Source: Panopea generosa (taxonomy: Eukaryota; Mollusca; Bivalvia; Adapedonta; Hiatellidae). From it: a stretch of 64,000 bases of DNA. Both the position numbers and the translations under genes were made by a program. Where the stretch lies: assembly GCA_029582155.1 (NCBI GenBank), contig CM055898.1, forward strand, positions 34,650,955 through 34,714,954. The letters run 5' to 3'. Positions 34,556 through 47,373 of the stretch are shown here, one piece after another (the first letter of the stretch is position 1; each line of letters opens with the position of its first letter). The notes under the pieces are model-generated. The model made no database searches, was not told the origin of the DNA, and worked only from the letters and a program-made list of their open reading frames with translations.

Positions 34556-36574
34556 TCAATTACAACGCCAATTTAAACATATTTACTGCAGATTTTTTAG
34601 TGCTTGTATTTACATTATAAGATTATTACCGTACACACATAATAATGTCCCCGAATACGTGACCGTTGTTGGAATTATACTTACCATATAAAAGGTCGTG
34701 AAACGATATTTTCAGTAGATAGGTTTAACATATGCTCTTTACATGATTTGTAATAAATTTTAATTTGACAATAGTTCGCAATTAACTTCATTTTCCTCAT
34801 GTTCCTGTGTAATATTTACTACGAGTCCCGGCCTTAAATGTAATGTTTATTAACGGCGCAAAAGAAAAAAAAGTTATTTACTGGCAAAAAAAACCGTATT
34901 GCTATGTTTATACTATTTTAACAATATAATGTAGGTGTATTTATAATTTTAGGTCGTTCGAAACAATGTTTTATTTTAACGTATAGTGTTTCTTTTATGA
35001 ACATTTGTTTAGCTGATGACAAAATAATATTAAATAATCTTACCAAAACGCTAATACAGTAGGCATTACATTTTTCGTGTTAACTGACTCGATAGTAGTT
35101 GCCTATAAAGTTTTGAATCAATATAATCCTCCAGCTATGTAAGAAACTGTTGAATAAATGAACACTGAATACGATTTTGATACAGTTGCTTATGTTTAAT
35201 TTCATAAAGATATCATTTATATTTGTACGACAATAAAATATATTAAATATAATGTTACTGTTGTTGTCAAAGTGTTGCCATAAGTGTAAAATATTGTTTT
35301 AATCATTTTTACTCAAATTACATTTTCTACTTAGTTTTCATTCATCTAATTTTTTTCTCTGCTCATGTTTTACTCATTTTTGTTTTCATCTGCTCATCTT
35401 TTACTCATCATCTTTTCTGCAGCTCATTTTTTGCTCAATTATGGTTTCACTTTATTCACATAGTTTATATTACTTCATAATAGTATTTGAAAATGTATTA
35501 TATAAATCGAATATTGAGTTAACCGTATTTGTGTGTTATAGTTGCGATGGTTGGGTGTGGTTTGTGTGAAATAATTAACAGGAGACAAAATAGCACAACT
35601 TATTATATGTGTTCACTAAAAAGGTGATTATCAGGCATTTATTTGCTAATGGACGTCGCAACTAAGCTATTTAATCTGGCTGGTATACGAATACGATTTA
35701 AGTATAAACGCACGTTGAAATCAAAGTTTATCAGGCTGATGTGCTTTAACAACAGAATTATGTTATTTCGGATTTAATAAATAATGAACAATGAAAAGGG
35801 CATTTTAATTAAAAATGTCTTGAATTATCTTACATAGTTCCTTAAGAGATCCATTTATTTCAAATCCATATATAAATCATAACATACAAAACCGCCGGAT
35901 ACAAAGTAATGAGCAGAGCATAAAAACAACAAAAGAGGTAGTATGTTTTAATCTGACTTAAAATATATATAAACTAAGGCTAGAATAAAAATTACTAAAG
36001 GCCCATGAGGAATTAGTGAGATGGTGGTGGATAAAATTAATAACGCGGTCCTCGAAAAAAAATGCCACGTCAAGTATCCAGGAACTGAGAAACTGACCGG
36101 AACTAAGCGATTGTGTTGCACATGGTTGGTTCATTACATACACACACACACACTCTTTAAGAATAAGTACACTATAACAGCATTTTATACTGCATCAATG
36201 TAAATAGTAACAGTGTTACATAAATAGATACTGCATTGCTCTCAACCTAGGTCATGGGTTGCTTACTCGTCGATTTGCAGCTTAAAATGTTCGGATGAAG
36301 CGATGAGAGTGATCTAGCTACACTGTTATCTAACATTTTAATACTAAAGCGGAGCGGATTAGCTTGTAGATTGCGTTGACATGTAAGTTACGTCTTTGAC
36401 CGACCTGGTGAGGTTCTTTACATATGACCTGGATTTTGACATCGCCCCTCTTGTCGCTTCTCCTCGGAGCCTTATTGTCACTATGAAATCACAAATAACC
36501 TCATATTGGACATTTTTATTAAATAAACGACACGCTCTTTAACACAGGTTCTGAAACATAAGTTTTAATAATAA
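34556..36574. other. AT-rich DNA between two LINE copies
   Basis: No gene recognised. At about 35325-35450 a T-rich stretch repeats GCTCAT(G/C)TTTTACTCAT-like words several times, a degenerate short tandem. Around 36240-36480 base composition is more even, but I recognise no gene or RNA there. A short CA run lies at 36138-36152. Confidence 0.45.
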
Positions 36575-38190
36575 TAACAATAATAATAGACTTTATTTAC
36601 AGAAGGTTACACATATAGTTACAAACTAATCTTCCATGATGCCTTCTATTATTTACAATACATGATTTAAATATAGAAACAATTTAATATGTAAAATATC
36701 AAATGTAAAAACTAATAAACCACTAGTTACACATACATAAATCAGTATACAGAGATATAACGAAAGCATTCTAACAAGACTTACACAAATGCATACACAC
36801 ACTCACACTCATATGCCAGCACTCACAAACACACAAACATAAACCACATACATGCGTATTTGTAAGCTGATCAGAATAAATTAAATTATCTTAGTATTTA
36901 GATGTTAACTATAATTCGATTTCATCCATTTAATACAATTATTATGAAAAGAGTTCAGAGATTTAATTGTTTCAGGTGATTTGGAAGATTATTCAAAATG
37001 ATAGGATCTGAATTACTTAGGCTTTGTTTAAATATTTCTTTATATGGTCTAGGCGTAACTTTGGTGAAATGTGTCGTAGTGCTGGTAAACTATTATTCTG
37101 ATCTCTTGGTTTAAACATTTCATTGATGTATACTGGTGTTAAATCATTTGAAATTTTATACATGAATCTGGCTTAAGAAAATTCTTTCATAAATAGATAC
37201 TATTTTCAATTCTTCCATACATTTTATGGAATCTTCATTATTATAGTCTAAAATAATTTTACAAGCCCTTATTGAAGACGAAATACTCTATAAAGGTTAA
37301 CGTGAGAAGCACCACCACAAATGATATTACAGTAGTCAATATGTGGTTGAATATAAGATTTATAATATTGAACACGGTTACTATATGAAAGTACTCTTTT
37401 ATTCTGAAAGAAGCCAAATATTGGTATTAATCTTTTTACATATTTTATCAATATGGTTAGACCAGGTTAGGTTGTTATCAACATGAATCCCTAGTATTTT
37501 GTCATTTGATCTTAAGGCAAGATTTGCATCATCATAATTTAGCTGAAAATCAATTTGCAAATGTGCTCTCTTTTGATGAGTTGTTATTAACATGACTTTG
37601 GTTTTTGCAGAATTTATGAGCATGCCATTATGCTTACACCAAGTCTGCAGATCATTTAAAGAATTTTGTAATTTAATTTGAATATCCTTTTGAGATTCTC
37701 CTATTTTAGATAAAGTAGTATCATAGGCATACAAATCAGTGTTTACTTGATCAATATCTAAGAGCAAATCATATATAAACATTAAAAAAATAAAGAACCA
37801 AGTATTGACCTCTGTGGTACTGCATTAATAATATTTTGTTCATCAGACAGTGTAAATAAAACTTTTTGCTTTCGACCTAATCAATATGAAGAGAACCAGC
37901 TTAAAGTATGTTCAGAGATATGACAATATTTAAGCTTTTTTAACAAAAGCTGGTGATCATCAAGATCAAATGCCTTCCTAAAATCGACAATTACGACACC
38001 AGTTAGTAAACCTCTATTTATTGCATCTAGCCACTTGTCAAGCATAGCTATAAGAGCATATTCGCATTTGAAACCAGATTGTGTTTTTTGAAGCAGTTCA
38101 TAGTTATTTAGGAAGGTCATTAATGAGTCGTGAACATGTTTTTTTAAGTATTTTGATACAATTGGTAGATATTATTTTTAAATGTATACG
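36575..38190 (-). mobile_element. 5'-truncated non-LTR retrotransposon (LINE), minus strand
   Basis: On the minus strand, the copy begins within the RT domain (about 38190) and ends with AAATAAAGTCTATTATTATT and further ATT triplets at about 36575-36600. That is a short-repeat tail rather than poly-A. The 3' UTR includes a CA/CACT-rich patch at 36776-36850. The 5' junction abuts the degenerate ~37-bp repeat at 38198-38745. Ends are approximate. Confidence 0.72.
36920..38185 (-). pseudogene. LINE reverse transcriptase pseudogene
   Basis: Minus-strand pieces follow RT order. ISTNCIKILKK leads to LNNYELLQKTQSGF, then motif A as VVIVDFRKAFDLDDHQLLLK (first Asp codon at about 37985-37983). Motif B reads AVPQRSILGSLFF where the family has GVPQGSILGPLLF. 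Motif C reads YAYDTTLS where YADDTTL is expected, so the first catalytic Asp of that pair is Tyr. Then come NGMLINSAKTKVMLI, ILGIHVDNNLTWSNHI, YYKSYIQPHIDYCNIICGG and a C-terminal SLPALRHISPKLR segment. At least three frame changes (near 38130, 37800 and 37450) and further ones below 37270 break it. The protein type matches CR1/Jockey-like LINEs. It is clearly distinct in sequence from the RT at 32145-33310. Confidence 0.82.
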
Positions 38191-38197
38191 TCAGCTT

Positions 38198-38745
38198 GGA
38201 GATAATGGTTGAACTTTTTCGTGGGTGTATATATATGTATACATCTAAATCTTGGAGATTGAATTTTTTATTAAATACATATTTAAATTTGGATATAGAA
38301 CGTTTGTAAGTTATACACAAATTAAAAGTAGAGTGTCTTGGAGAGTGAACATTCTTTAAAATACATAATTTAACTTGGATATTAAACCTTTTTCACAATA
38401 TATGAATTAAATTGGGATAGAACATTTTTTTTCTTTTTAAAAATGGAAAATGAAGTTTTTGTGTATATACAATTCAACCTTGAGATTGATGTTTTTTTTA
38501 ATTACATAATATGACTTTGAAATGATTTTTTAAATGAATGGGTACTTCTACTTGAAGATTGATTTTTTAAAAATATGTATAATTCAATTAAAATACTGAT
38601 TTTATCTATAAGTATATACATTTAGATCGTCTTTGAGATTTTTTAAAATAAACACAGTAATGTAAACTTGTATTTTGACTTTCACATGCATAGACGTTTA
38701 TATCATTTTGGAGATTGAACTTTCATTAAATATATACACATATCT
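38198..38745. repeat. Degenerate ~37-bp tandem repeat
   Basis: About twelve poorly conserved units are recognised by CTTGGAGATTGAACTTTTT followed by AAAATACATA-like AT-rich sequence (clear instances at about 38250, 38336, 38374, 38478, 38551 and 38690). Spacing varies from about 36 to 66 bp. It reads as an old, decaying minisatellite. Confidence 0.6.
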
Positions 38746-39361
38746 TTCGTCGTGGAGCGCATACAGAGAAACAATATTTTAGAGTCAAACATTATAAATA
38801 AGTAAAATAGGACATTATTTGCAAATCGTAAAGGATTCGATCGTATAGTCTACACACGTTTGAATAATGCGTTATGATAAAATAATGAACATACATTTAT
38901 TTACACTGTGTACGGTCGCGTTTGTCATTGTAAACAAATGACGTTGTAAGGCATAGAACGTGAAACCTTAGTGATTTTACCGACGGTAAAGGCAGTGTTT
39001 AATATCCTCAAAACCAAGAACACCAACCAATGAAATCACAGGATATTTCATGAGGGTGTTAGAACGTTATATATGAGATATAAGAAAATCTATAAAAAGG
39101 TTTCTGTTTAAATGATCCAAGAGTCTAAGATTATCATAAAAGTGGGTTATCATAAGAATCTGTTACATTACATATTTAAATACTTTATTGTTATAACTGG
39201 AGATTCATGGGGAAGGGTTAAAAACACGATTATTGTATACTATTAGATCTCACGTGTGCACTTAGAACCAATTATAATGACTAGTATACAAATTATATTT
39301 AGGATAAAGGTTTAGTTTAGATACGTTTATCGATCATACTAAGATAACTATGCCAATTGTA
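38746..39361. other. AT-rich intergenic DNA
   Basis: No gene recognised. An inverted pair of short words (GGATATTTCATG and related ATATCCTC) near 39000-39050 is noted only. Confidence 0.45.
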
Positions 39362-39716
39362 AGATGTTGAGACAACATAACATAATGATGAGACAACCTA
39401 ACATAATGATGAGACCACCAAACATAATGATGAGACAACCGAACACAATGATGAGACAACAGAACACAATACCACAACCCAACACAATGATTATACAACC
39501 CAACTTAATGATGAGACAACGCTACATAATAATGAGACAGCCCAACATAATGATTATACAACCCAACAAAATGATTATACAACCCAACATAATGATGAGA
39601 CAACTCAACATAATGATGAGATAGCCCAACATAATGATTATACAACACAACATAATGATAATACAACCTAATATAATGATGAGACAACTCAATATAATGA
39701 TACAGTAACACATCAA
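39362..39716. repeat. 21-bp minisatellite, about 17 units
   Basis: Units of AACATAATGATGAGACAACC plus one base, with variants ATTATACAACCC and GAGACAGCCC. Because 21 is a multiple of three, it gives open frames on both strands reading MMRQPNI or HYVGLSH repeats. These are treated as by-products of the repeat. Confidence 0.92.
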
Positions 39717-39821
39717 GAGTCCAAAGCTGAACATAAGATAGCTCCTGCGTTCCATAGATACGATATGATACTGTTGAATAGCGGCTACTGTTTTTCTCTA
39801 AAAAAAGTGCAATGGACATTG

Positions 39822-40835
39822 TTAAAGAAAATGTTTCATATATTTAATACTTCCAGATGTACTTAAATATTTATGAATACATGTGTTCCTTGAGGTTGCT
39901 GCATTGTGTCCGAGGACGTATCTGGAGAACTTGTAATTTTCTATTACCAGTCTAATAGATTCTGAATGTTTTATTTCTGGAGCAAGAAGATTCAATTTAG
40001 AAACGGTTGACAGAAGAAAGGCGTTTGCATATAGCTCGGTATTACAATATAATGTTCTTATGTTATTTGTATTACGAAGGTTGTAGCTGGCGATGTCTCC
40101 TGTATTACACAGGTTGTAGCTGGCGATGTCTCCTGTATTACACAGGTTGTAGCTGGCGATGTCTCCTGTATTACACAGGTTGTAGCTGGCGATGTCTCCT
40201 GTATTACGAAGGTTGTAGCTGGCGATGTCTCCTGTATTACACAGGTTGTAGCTGGCGATGTCTCCTGTATTACGAAGGTTGTAGCTGGCGATGTCTCCTG
40301 TATTACGAAGGTTGTAGCTGGCGATGTCTCCTGTATTACACAGGTTGTAGCTGGCGATGTCTCCTGTATTACACAGGTTGAAGCTGGCGATGTCTCCTGT
40401 ATTACGAAGGTTGAAGCTGGCGATGTCTCCTGTATTACACAGGTTGTAGCTGGCGATGTCTCCTGTATTACGAAGGTTGAAGCTGACGATGTCTCCTGTA
40501 TTACACAGGTTGTAGCTGGCGATGTCTCCTGTATTACACAGGTTGTAGCTGGCGATGTCTCCTGTATTACACAGGTTGTAGCTGGCGATGTCTCCTGTAT
40601 TACGAAGGTTGAAGCTGGCGATGTCTCCTGTATTACACAGGTTGTAGCTGGCGATGTCTCCTGTATTACACAGGTTGTAGCTGGCGATGTCTCCTGTATT
40701 ACGAAGGTTGTAGCTGGCGATGTCTCCTGTATTACACAGGTTGTAGCTGGCGATGTCTCCTGTATTACGAAGGTTGTAGCTGGCAGTGTCTCCTGTATTT
40801 GATGGCACTTGTGATGTGAGGTAAAGGTTTTGCAT
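39822..40835 (-). CDS. Hypothetical 337-aa frame with 22 in-frame 11-residue repeats
   Basis: From an ATG at 40835 with A at the -3 position, the frame runs 337 codons. A short N-terminus (MQNLYLTSQVPS) is followed by 22 copies of an 11-residue unit, NTGDIASYNL(C/R), and an 83-residue non-repetitive tail with no Cys/His cluster or obvious membrane helix. The repeats vary at only a few sites: Y/F, C/R, one Val and one Thr. I recognise no family, and no splice sites or promoter can be asserted. Against coding: the 33-bp DNA unit is free of stops in four of six frames, so the array stays open by default. For coding: the unit length is an exact multiple of three and the unique 83-codon tail is also open. 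It could be an expressed repeat protein, an exon, or chance. Confidence 0.3.
   Translation of the reverse strand: MQNLYLTSQVPSNTGDTASYNLRNTGDIASYNLCNTGDIASYNLRNTGDIASYNLCNTGDIASYNLCNTGDIASFNLRNTGDIASYNLCNTGDIASYNLCNTGDIASYNLCNTGDIVSFNLRNTGDIASYNLCNTGDIASFNLRNTGDIASFNLCNTGDIASYNLCNTGDIASYNLRNTGDIASYNLRNTGDIASYNLCNTGDIASYNLRNTGDIASYNLCNTGDIASYNLCNTGDIASYNLCNTGDIASYNLRNTNNIRTLYCNTELYANAFLLSTVSKLNLLAPEIKHSESIRLVIENYKFSRYVLGHNAATSRNTCIHKYLSTSGSIKYMKHFL
40073..40798. repeat. 33-bp minisatellite, 22 units
   Basis: Highly uniform units: TTGTAGCTGGCGATGTCTCC followed by TGTATTACACAGG. Two main variants alternate irregularly, TTACACAGG and TTACGAAGG, with TTGAAGC replacing TTGTAGC in some. The uniformity implies recent expansion or ongoing homogenisation. 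Confidence 0.97.
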
Positions 40836-42295
40836 TTTGAAAACTAATGTAAGTTTGTACTTTTACGCAAGAAGAAAATAGACACTTTTTTACTGGCATT
40901 TTGCGCAGAGTATATTTTCTAACAAGTTTAGCTCAAACACTTATATGTGAGCCCTTGGCTCAAACTGCAAAACTTGTTTTTTTCCACTAAGAGTGGGATG
41001 AAGATTAAAAGTAAACTATTATTCTTTTTAATAAAGATATAATAAAGAATACATTTGGATAACTTCGGTAAATTAACTACTCGAAACTGTAATTAGGATT
41101 TTTTTTCTCGTTCATAATCTACGTAAAGTAAAAAACAACAACTCATGATTCATGCGATAGTTCAAACACAGTTTGTGTATTGTGAGTATGGACATTCTGT
41201 TTAATAACTATGAAAATGTGATCATAATGAAACATACAATGTATTTTAAAACAAAAACAGCAACCCCCCCCCCCCCCCCCAAATAAAAACAACAAACAAA
41301 CAAACAAACAAACAAAACAACAACATAAAACAACAAAACACAAAAAACAACAACACAAAAACAAATAAACTATCAATATCCATTTCAATGATCATACCGA
41401 ATGCTAAACGTTCAACATTTAGTGTTTGTAGCATTGTTTTCTTAATTACATAAATGGTTACTAAACTCGGTTAATTAACTTGGATAAATAAATAAACAAA
41501 CAGTTCGAAGTTCATTCTAGATACTGATACTGAATTATATACATAGCACATCAGCAAATAATTTTACAGTGTTTGTGTTTATTTCAAACGAAAATATCTC
41601 TTTCAGTAGGATATTATCAAGTGAAATATTTCAGTGTGTATTTGTCGATGTGCTTTCCAGGATAAACACTAATAGATAATTTTAATGAGAGGTCATATTT
41701 ATTTGTTATATATCATCATCGGGTATTACATATTTTCATCCGATAATTCCGGGATTGAGGTCAGTAATATCCAAGTGTCGCCTAACACTTCGCTATCAAA
41801 CACTATTTCTGGAAATAATTTATCCATACCTTGTATATATGAAATTTAAATAGCCCAGTATTGCATAGGCCCTTAACTGCGTACGTTCTAACAACTCCAA
41901 CTTGAAACGCTTACTATAATTTTCGGGGTAGATTAGAAAAAGGGGAATAACCACTATAACAAGAAGTCAAATGTTGCTGAAGGAGTTGTCTACCTTCAAA
42001 ATTTAAATTGAAGGATTAACTGCTCGGCAATATATTAATACATCTGAAAAATATATGGGTGGAACAGGTCAGGGACAACAATAATAAAATAAAGAAAACA
42101 GAAGGAATGTTTATAACATAAGTATACACTGTTTGCTACAGAAATGAATAAATAAAAACAAATAGTAGTTTTAGTACACTGTCAGCGGTGCAAAGCTGAA
42201 ATAAGGATATCTTTGTGATTCAATTCCTAATTTCATGGGTTCGTGTGATTATATTGTAATGATAATATCAAATTATAGCAAATTTGCAACATTGT
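40836..42295. other. AT-rich DNA with a poly-C / CAAA stretch
   Basis: No gene recognised. Contains the simple-sequence stretch at 41264-41370. Minus-strand frames there read poly-Gly and Cys/Leu/Phe runs and are rejected as genes. Confidence 0.5.
41264..41370. repeat. Poly-C (17 C) followed by CAAA/CAACA-rich sequence
   Basis: Seventeen C are followed by about 90 bp built of AACAAC, CAAACAAACAAA and ACAAAACAAC words. The same order (poly-C, then A-rich CAAC DNA) occurs in the insertion at 13810. Confidence 0.9.
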
Positions 42296-42487
42296 TGGTG
42301 GAGCATATTAAATGTGTTGAAATCAATTAATATGAAAGCTTATACATATGTTCGTGTAAATAAATAGGGGAGCACATTAAATGTGATGATGTAAGTCACT
42401 AGGGGAGGACATAAAATGTGTTGATGTAAAATTAAAGGTGATCAAATTAAATGTGTTGATGTAAATTTTTAGGTGAGCACATAACAT
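42296..42487. repeat. Degenerate ~36-bp tandem repeat
   Basis: Four to five units share GGTGAGCACAT(T)AAATGTG followed by TTGATGTAAA. It abuts the start of the 31/37-bp array. Confidence 0.7.
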
Positions 42488-43702
42488 ATGTTACAAATAT
42501 TAATAACCAATATTACATATACATAGACTGCAGTAACAGTTAGAGAATATTACATATACACAATCTTCAACAACAGTCACATAATATTACAAAGACTGTA
42601 ACAACAGTTACAGAATATTACATATACACAGACTGCAGTAACAGTTAGAGAAATTACACATACACAGATTGCAACAACAGTTACAGAAGATTACACATAC
42701 ACAGACTGCAACAACAGTTACAGAATATTACACAAACACAGACTGTAACAACAGTTACAGAACAGTACACATACACAAACTGCAACAACAGTTACAGAAT
42801 ATTACACAAACACAGACTGTAACAACAGTTACAGAATAATGCACATACACAGACTGCAACAACAGTTACCGAATATTACACAAACACAGACTGTTACAAC
42901 AGTTACAGAATATAACAGATATACAGACTGCAACAACAGTCACATAATATTACAAAGACTGCAACAACAGTTACAGAATATTACACAGACTGCAACAACA
43001 GTTACAGAATATTACACAGACTGCAAAAACAGTTACAGATTATTACATAGACTGCAACAACAGTTACATAACATAACATAACACAGACTGCAACAACAGT
43101 CACAGAATATAAAACAGACTGCAACAACAGTTACAGAATATTACACAGACTGCAACATCAGTCACAGAATATTACTCAGACTACAACAACAGTTACATTA
43201 TATTACACCGACTGCAACAACAGTTACAGAATATTACACAAACTGTAACAACATTATAGAATATTAAACAGACTGCAACAACAGTCACAGAATATTACAC
43301 AAACTGATTAACAACCGTGTAAGAATATTTCATATGCAATGTACACAAAGTGCAATAAAAGTTACAGAATATAAAAAATACACAAAATGCATCAACAGTA
43401 ACAGAATATTTCACAGACTACAACAACAGTCACAGAATATTACACAGAATGCAACAACAGTTACATAATATTACAAAGACTGCAACAACAGTTACAGAAT
43501 ATTACAAATACACAAACTGTAACAACATTTACAGAATATTACATGTACACAAATTGTAACAAGAGTTACAGAATATTACATATCGCAAACTGCAACAACA
43601 GTTACATTATATTACACAGACTGCAACAACAGTTACATAATGTTACACAGACTGCCAGAACAGTTACATAATATTACACAGATTGCGACAACAGTTACAG
43701 AA

Positions 43703-44810
43703 TATTACAAATACACAGAATGCAACAACAATAACAAAATATTACATATACACAGACTGTAACAACTGTTACAGAATATTACAAAAATACACAAAATGCA
43801 ACAAAGGGAACATAACATAATATTACACAGACTGCAACACTATTTACAAAATATTACACATACATAAACTGTTACAATAGTTACAAAATAATACACATAC
43901 ACAAACTGCAACAGCAGTCACATAAAATTACACAGACTGCAATAACAGTCACATACTATTACACAAACTGCAAAAACAGTTACAGAATATTTCACAGACT
44001 GCAATAACAGTTACATAATATTACACAGACTGCAACAACAGTTACAGAATAGTTTACAGACTGCAACAACAGTTAAATAATACTACACAGACTGCAACAA
44101 CAGTCAGAGAATATTGCATATACAAAGACTGTAACAACAGTCACAGAATATTACATATACATAGACTGTAACAACAGTTACATATAGTATTACACAGACT
44201 GCAACAACAATCACAGAATATTACACAGATTGCAACAACAGTCACAGAATATTACACAGACTGCAACAACAGTTACAGAATATTACAAATACACAGAATG
44301 CAACAACAATAACAAAATATTACATATACACAGACTGTAACAACTGTTACAGAATATTACAAAAATACACAAAATGCAACAAAGGGAACATAACAGAATA
44401 TTACACAGATTGCAACACTATTTACAAAATATTACACATACACAAACTGTTACAATAGTTACAAAATAATACACATACACAAACTGCAACAGCAGTCACA
44501 TAAAATTACACAGACTGCAATAACAGTCACATAATATTACACAGACTGCAAAAACAGTTACAGAATATTTCACAGACTGCAATAACAGTTACATAATATA
44601 ACATAGACTGCAACAACAGTTACAGAATATTTCACAGACTGCAACAACAGTTAAATAATATTACACAGACTGCAACAACAGTCAGAGAATATTGCATATA
44701 CATAGACTGTAACAACAGTTACATATAGTATAACACAGACTGCAACAACAATCACAGAATATTACACAGATTGCAACAACAGTCACAGAATATTACACAG
44801 ACTGTAACAA
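43703..44810. repeat. 578-bp higher-order repeat, two copies
   Basis: A block beginning TATTACAAATACACAGAATG at 43703 is repeated from 44281. Shared rare landmarks include ACAACTGTTACAGAATATT, the CAAAGGGAACATAACA insertion, GCAACACTATTTAC and ATATAGTAT. The second copy lacks one unit near its 3' end. Confidence 0.85.
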
Positions 44811-45670
44811 CAGTAACACAATATTACACAGAATGCAACAACAGTTACATAATATTACACAGACTGCAACAAAAGTCACAGAATATTACAAATACACAAA
44901 CTGTAACAACATTTACAGAATATTACACATACACAAACTGTAACAAGAGTTACAGAATATTACATATTCACAAACTGCAACAACAGTTACATTATATTAC
45001 ACAGACTGCAACAACAGTTACATTATGTTACACAGACTGTAACAACAGTCACAAAATATTACACAGACTGTAACAACAGTCACAAAATATTACACAGAAT
45101 GCAACAACAGTTACATAATATTACACAGACTGCAACAACAGTTACAGAATATTACAAATACACAAACTATTACAACATTTACAGAACATTACACATACAC
45201 AAATGTAACAAGAGTTACAGAATATTACATATTCACAAACTGCAACAACAGTTACATAATATTACACAGACTGCAACAACAGTTACAGAGTATTACAAAT
45301 ACACAAACTGTAACAACATTTACAGAACATTACACATACACAAACTGTAACAAGAGTTACAGAATATTACATATTCACAAACTGCAACAACAGTTACATT
45401 ATATTACACAGACTGCAACAACAGTTACATTATGTTACACAGACTGCCAGAACAGTTATATAATATTACACAGACTGCAACAACAGTTACAAAATATAAC
45501 ACAGACTGTAACAACAGTTACATAATATTACATATATGCAGACTGTAACAACAGTTACAGAATATTACATATAAGCAGACTGTAACAACAATCACAGAAT
45601 ATTACACATACACAGACTGCAACAACAGTTACAGAATACTAAACAGACTAAAACAACAGTTACAGATTAT

Positions 45671-47373
45671 TAGACAAACACAGACTAAAACAATATTTAC
45701 AGAATATTATTACACAGTTACAGAATATTTAATATACACAGACTGCAACAACAAAAGTTACATTCTATTAAATATAAACAGACTGTAACAACAGTTACAG
45801 GATATTACACAGACACAATCTGCAACAACAGTTACAAAATATTACATAGACTGCAACAACAGTTACAGAATATTAGACAAACACAGACTAAAACAATTTT
45901 TACAGAATATTATTACACAGTTACAGAATATTTAATATACACAGACTGCAACAACAAAAGTTTCATACTATTAAATATAAACCGACTGTAACAACAGTTA
46001 CAGAATATTATACAGACACAATCTGCAACAACAGTTACAAAATATTACATAGACTGCAACAACAGTTACAGAATATTAGAAAAACACAGACTAAAACAAT
46101 ATTTACAGAATATTATTACACAGTTACAGAATATTTAATATACACAGACTCCTACAACAGTCACAGAATATTACACAACTGCAACAACAGTGTCAGAATA
46201 TTTGACAGACTGCAATAACAGTCACAGAATAGTACACACACTGCAACAACAGTTACATAATATTTCACAGACTGCAACAACAGTTACAGAATATTAAACA
46301 GACTGCAACAACAGTTATATAATATTACACAGACTGCAACAACAGTCAGAGAAGATTGCATATACAAAGACTGCAACAACAGTCACAGAATATTTCATAT
46401 ACATAGACTGTAACAACAGTTACATATAGTAGTATTACACAGACTGCAACAACAATCACGGAAAATTACATAGATTGCAACAACAGTCACAGAATATTAC
46501 ACAGACTGTAACAACACTCACAGAATATTACACAGACTGTAACAACAGTCACAGAATATTACACAGACTGTAACAACGGTCACAAAGTATTACACAGAAT
46601 GCAACAACAGTTACAAAATATTACATTCCACATACACAAACTGTAACAAGAGTTACAGAATATTACATATTCACAAACTGCAACAACAGTTACATTATAT
46701 TACACAGACTGCAACAACAGTTACATTATGTTACACAGACTGCCAGAACAGTTATATAATATTACACAGACTGCAACAACAGTTACAGAATATTACACAG
46801 ACTGCAACAACAGTTACATTATGTTACACAGACTGCCAGACTGTAACAACAGTTACAGAATATTACATATACACAGACTGTAACAACAATCACAGATTAT
46901 TACACATACACAGACTGCAACAACAGTTACAGAATACTACACAGACTAAAACAACAGTTACAGAATATTAGACAAACACAGACTAAAACAATATTTACAG
47001 AATATAATTACACAGTTACAGAATATTTAATATACACAGACTGCAACAACAAAAGTTACATAATATTAAACATAAACCGACTGTAACAACAGTTACAGAA
47101 TATTACAACGACACAATCTGCACTAACAGTTACAAAATATTACATAGACTGCAACAACAGTTACAGAATATTAGACAAACACAGACTGAAACAATATTTA
47201 CAGAATATTATTACACAGTTATACAGTTACAGAATATTTAATATACATAGACTGCAACATCAGTCACAGAATATTACACAACTGCAACAACAGTTACAGA
47301 ATATGTGACAGACTGCAATAACAATCACAGAATATTACATAGACTGCAACAACAGTTACATAATATTACACAG
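45671..47373. repeat. 203-bp higher-order repeat, recurrent
   Basis: A block marked by TAGACAAACACAGACTAAAA, a TATTATTACACAGTTAC insertion and CAACAACAAAAGTT starts at 45671, 45874 and 46077 (exact 203-bp steps), and again at 46968 and 47171 (203 bp). Further partial copies follow at about 47398 and 47528 with altered spacing. Confidence 0.85.

Noticed and set aside
39505-39819. 104-codon minus-strand frame reading HYVGLSHHYV repeats
   Set aside because: The 21-bp repeat is a multiple of three, so frames stay open on both strands. There is no unique protein-like extension comparable to the 33-bp case.
41143-41434. Minus-strand frames rich in Gly, Cys, Leu and Phe
   Set aside because: Produced by translating the poly-C and CAAA stretch on the opposite strand.
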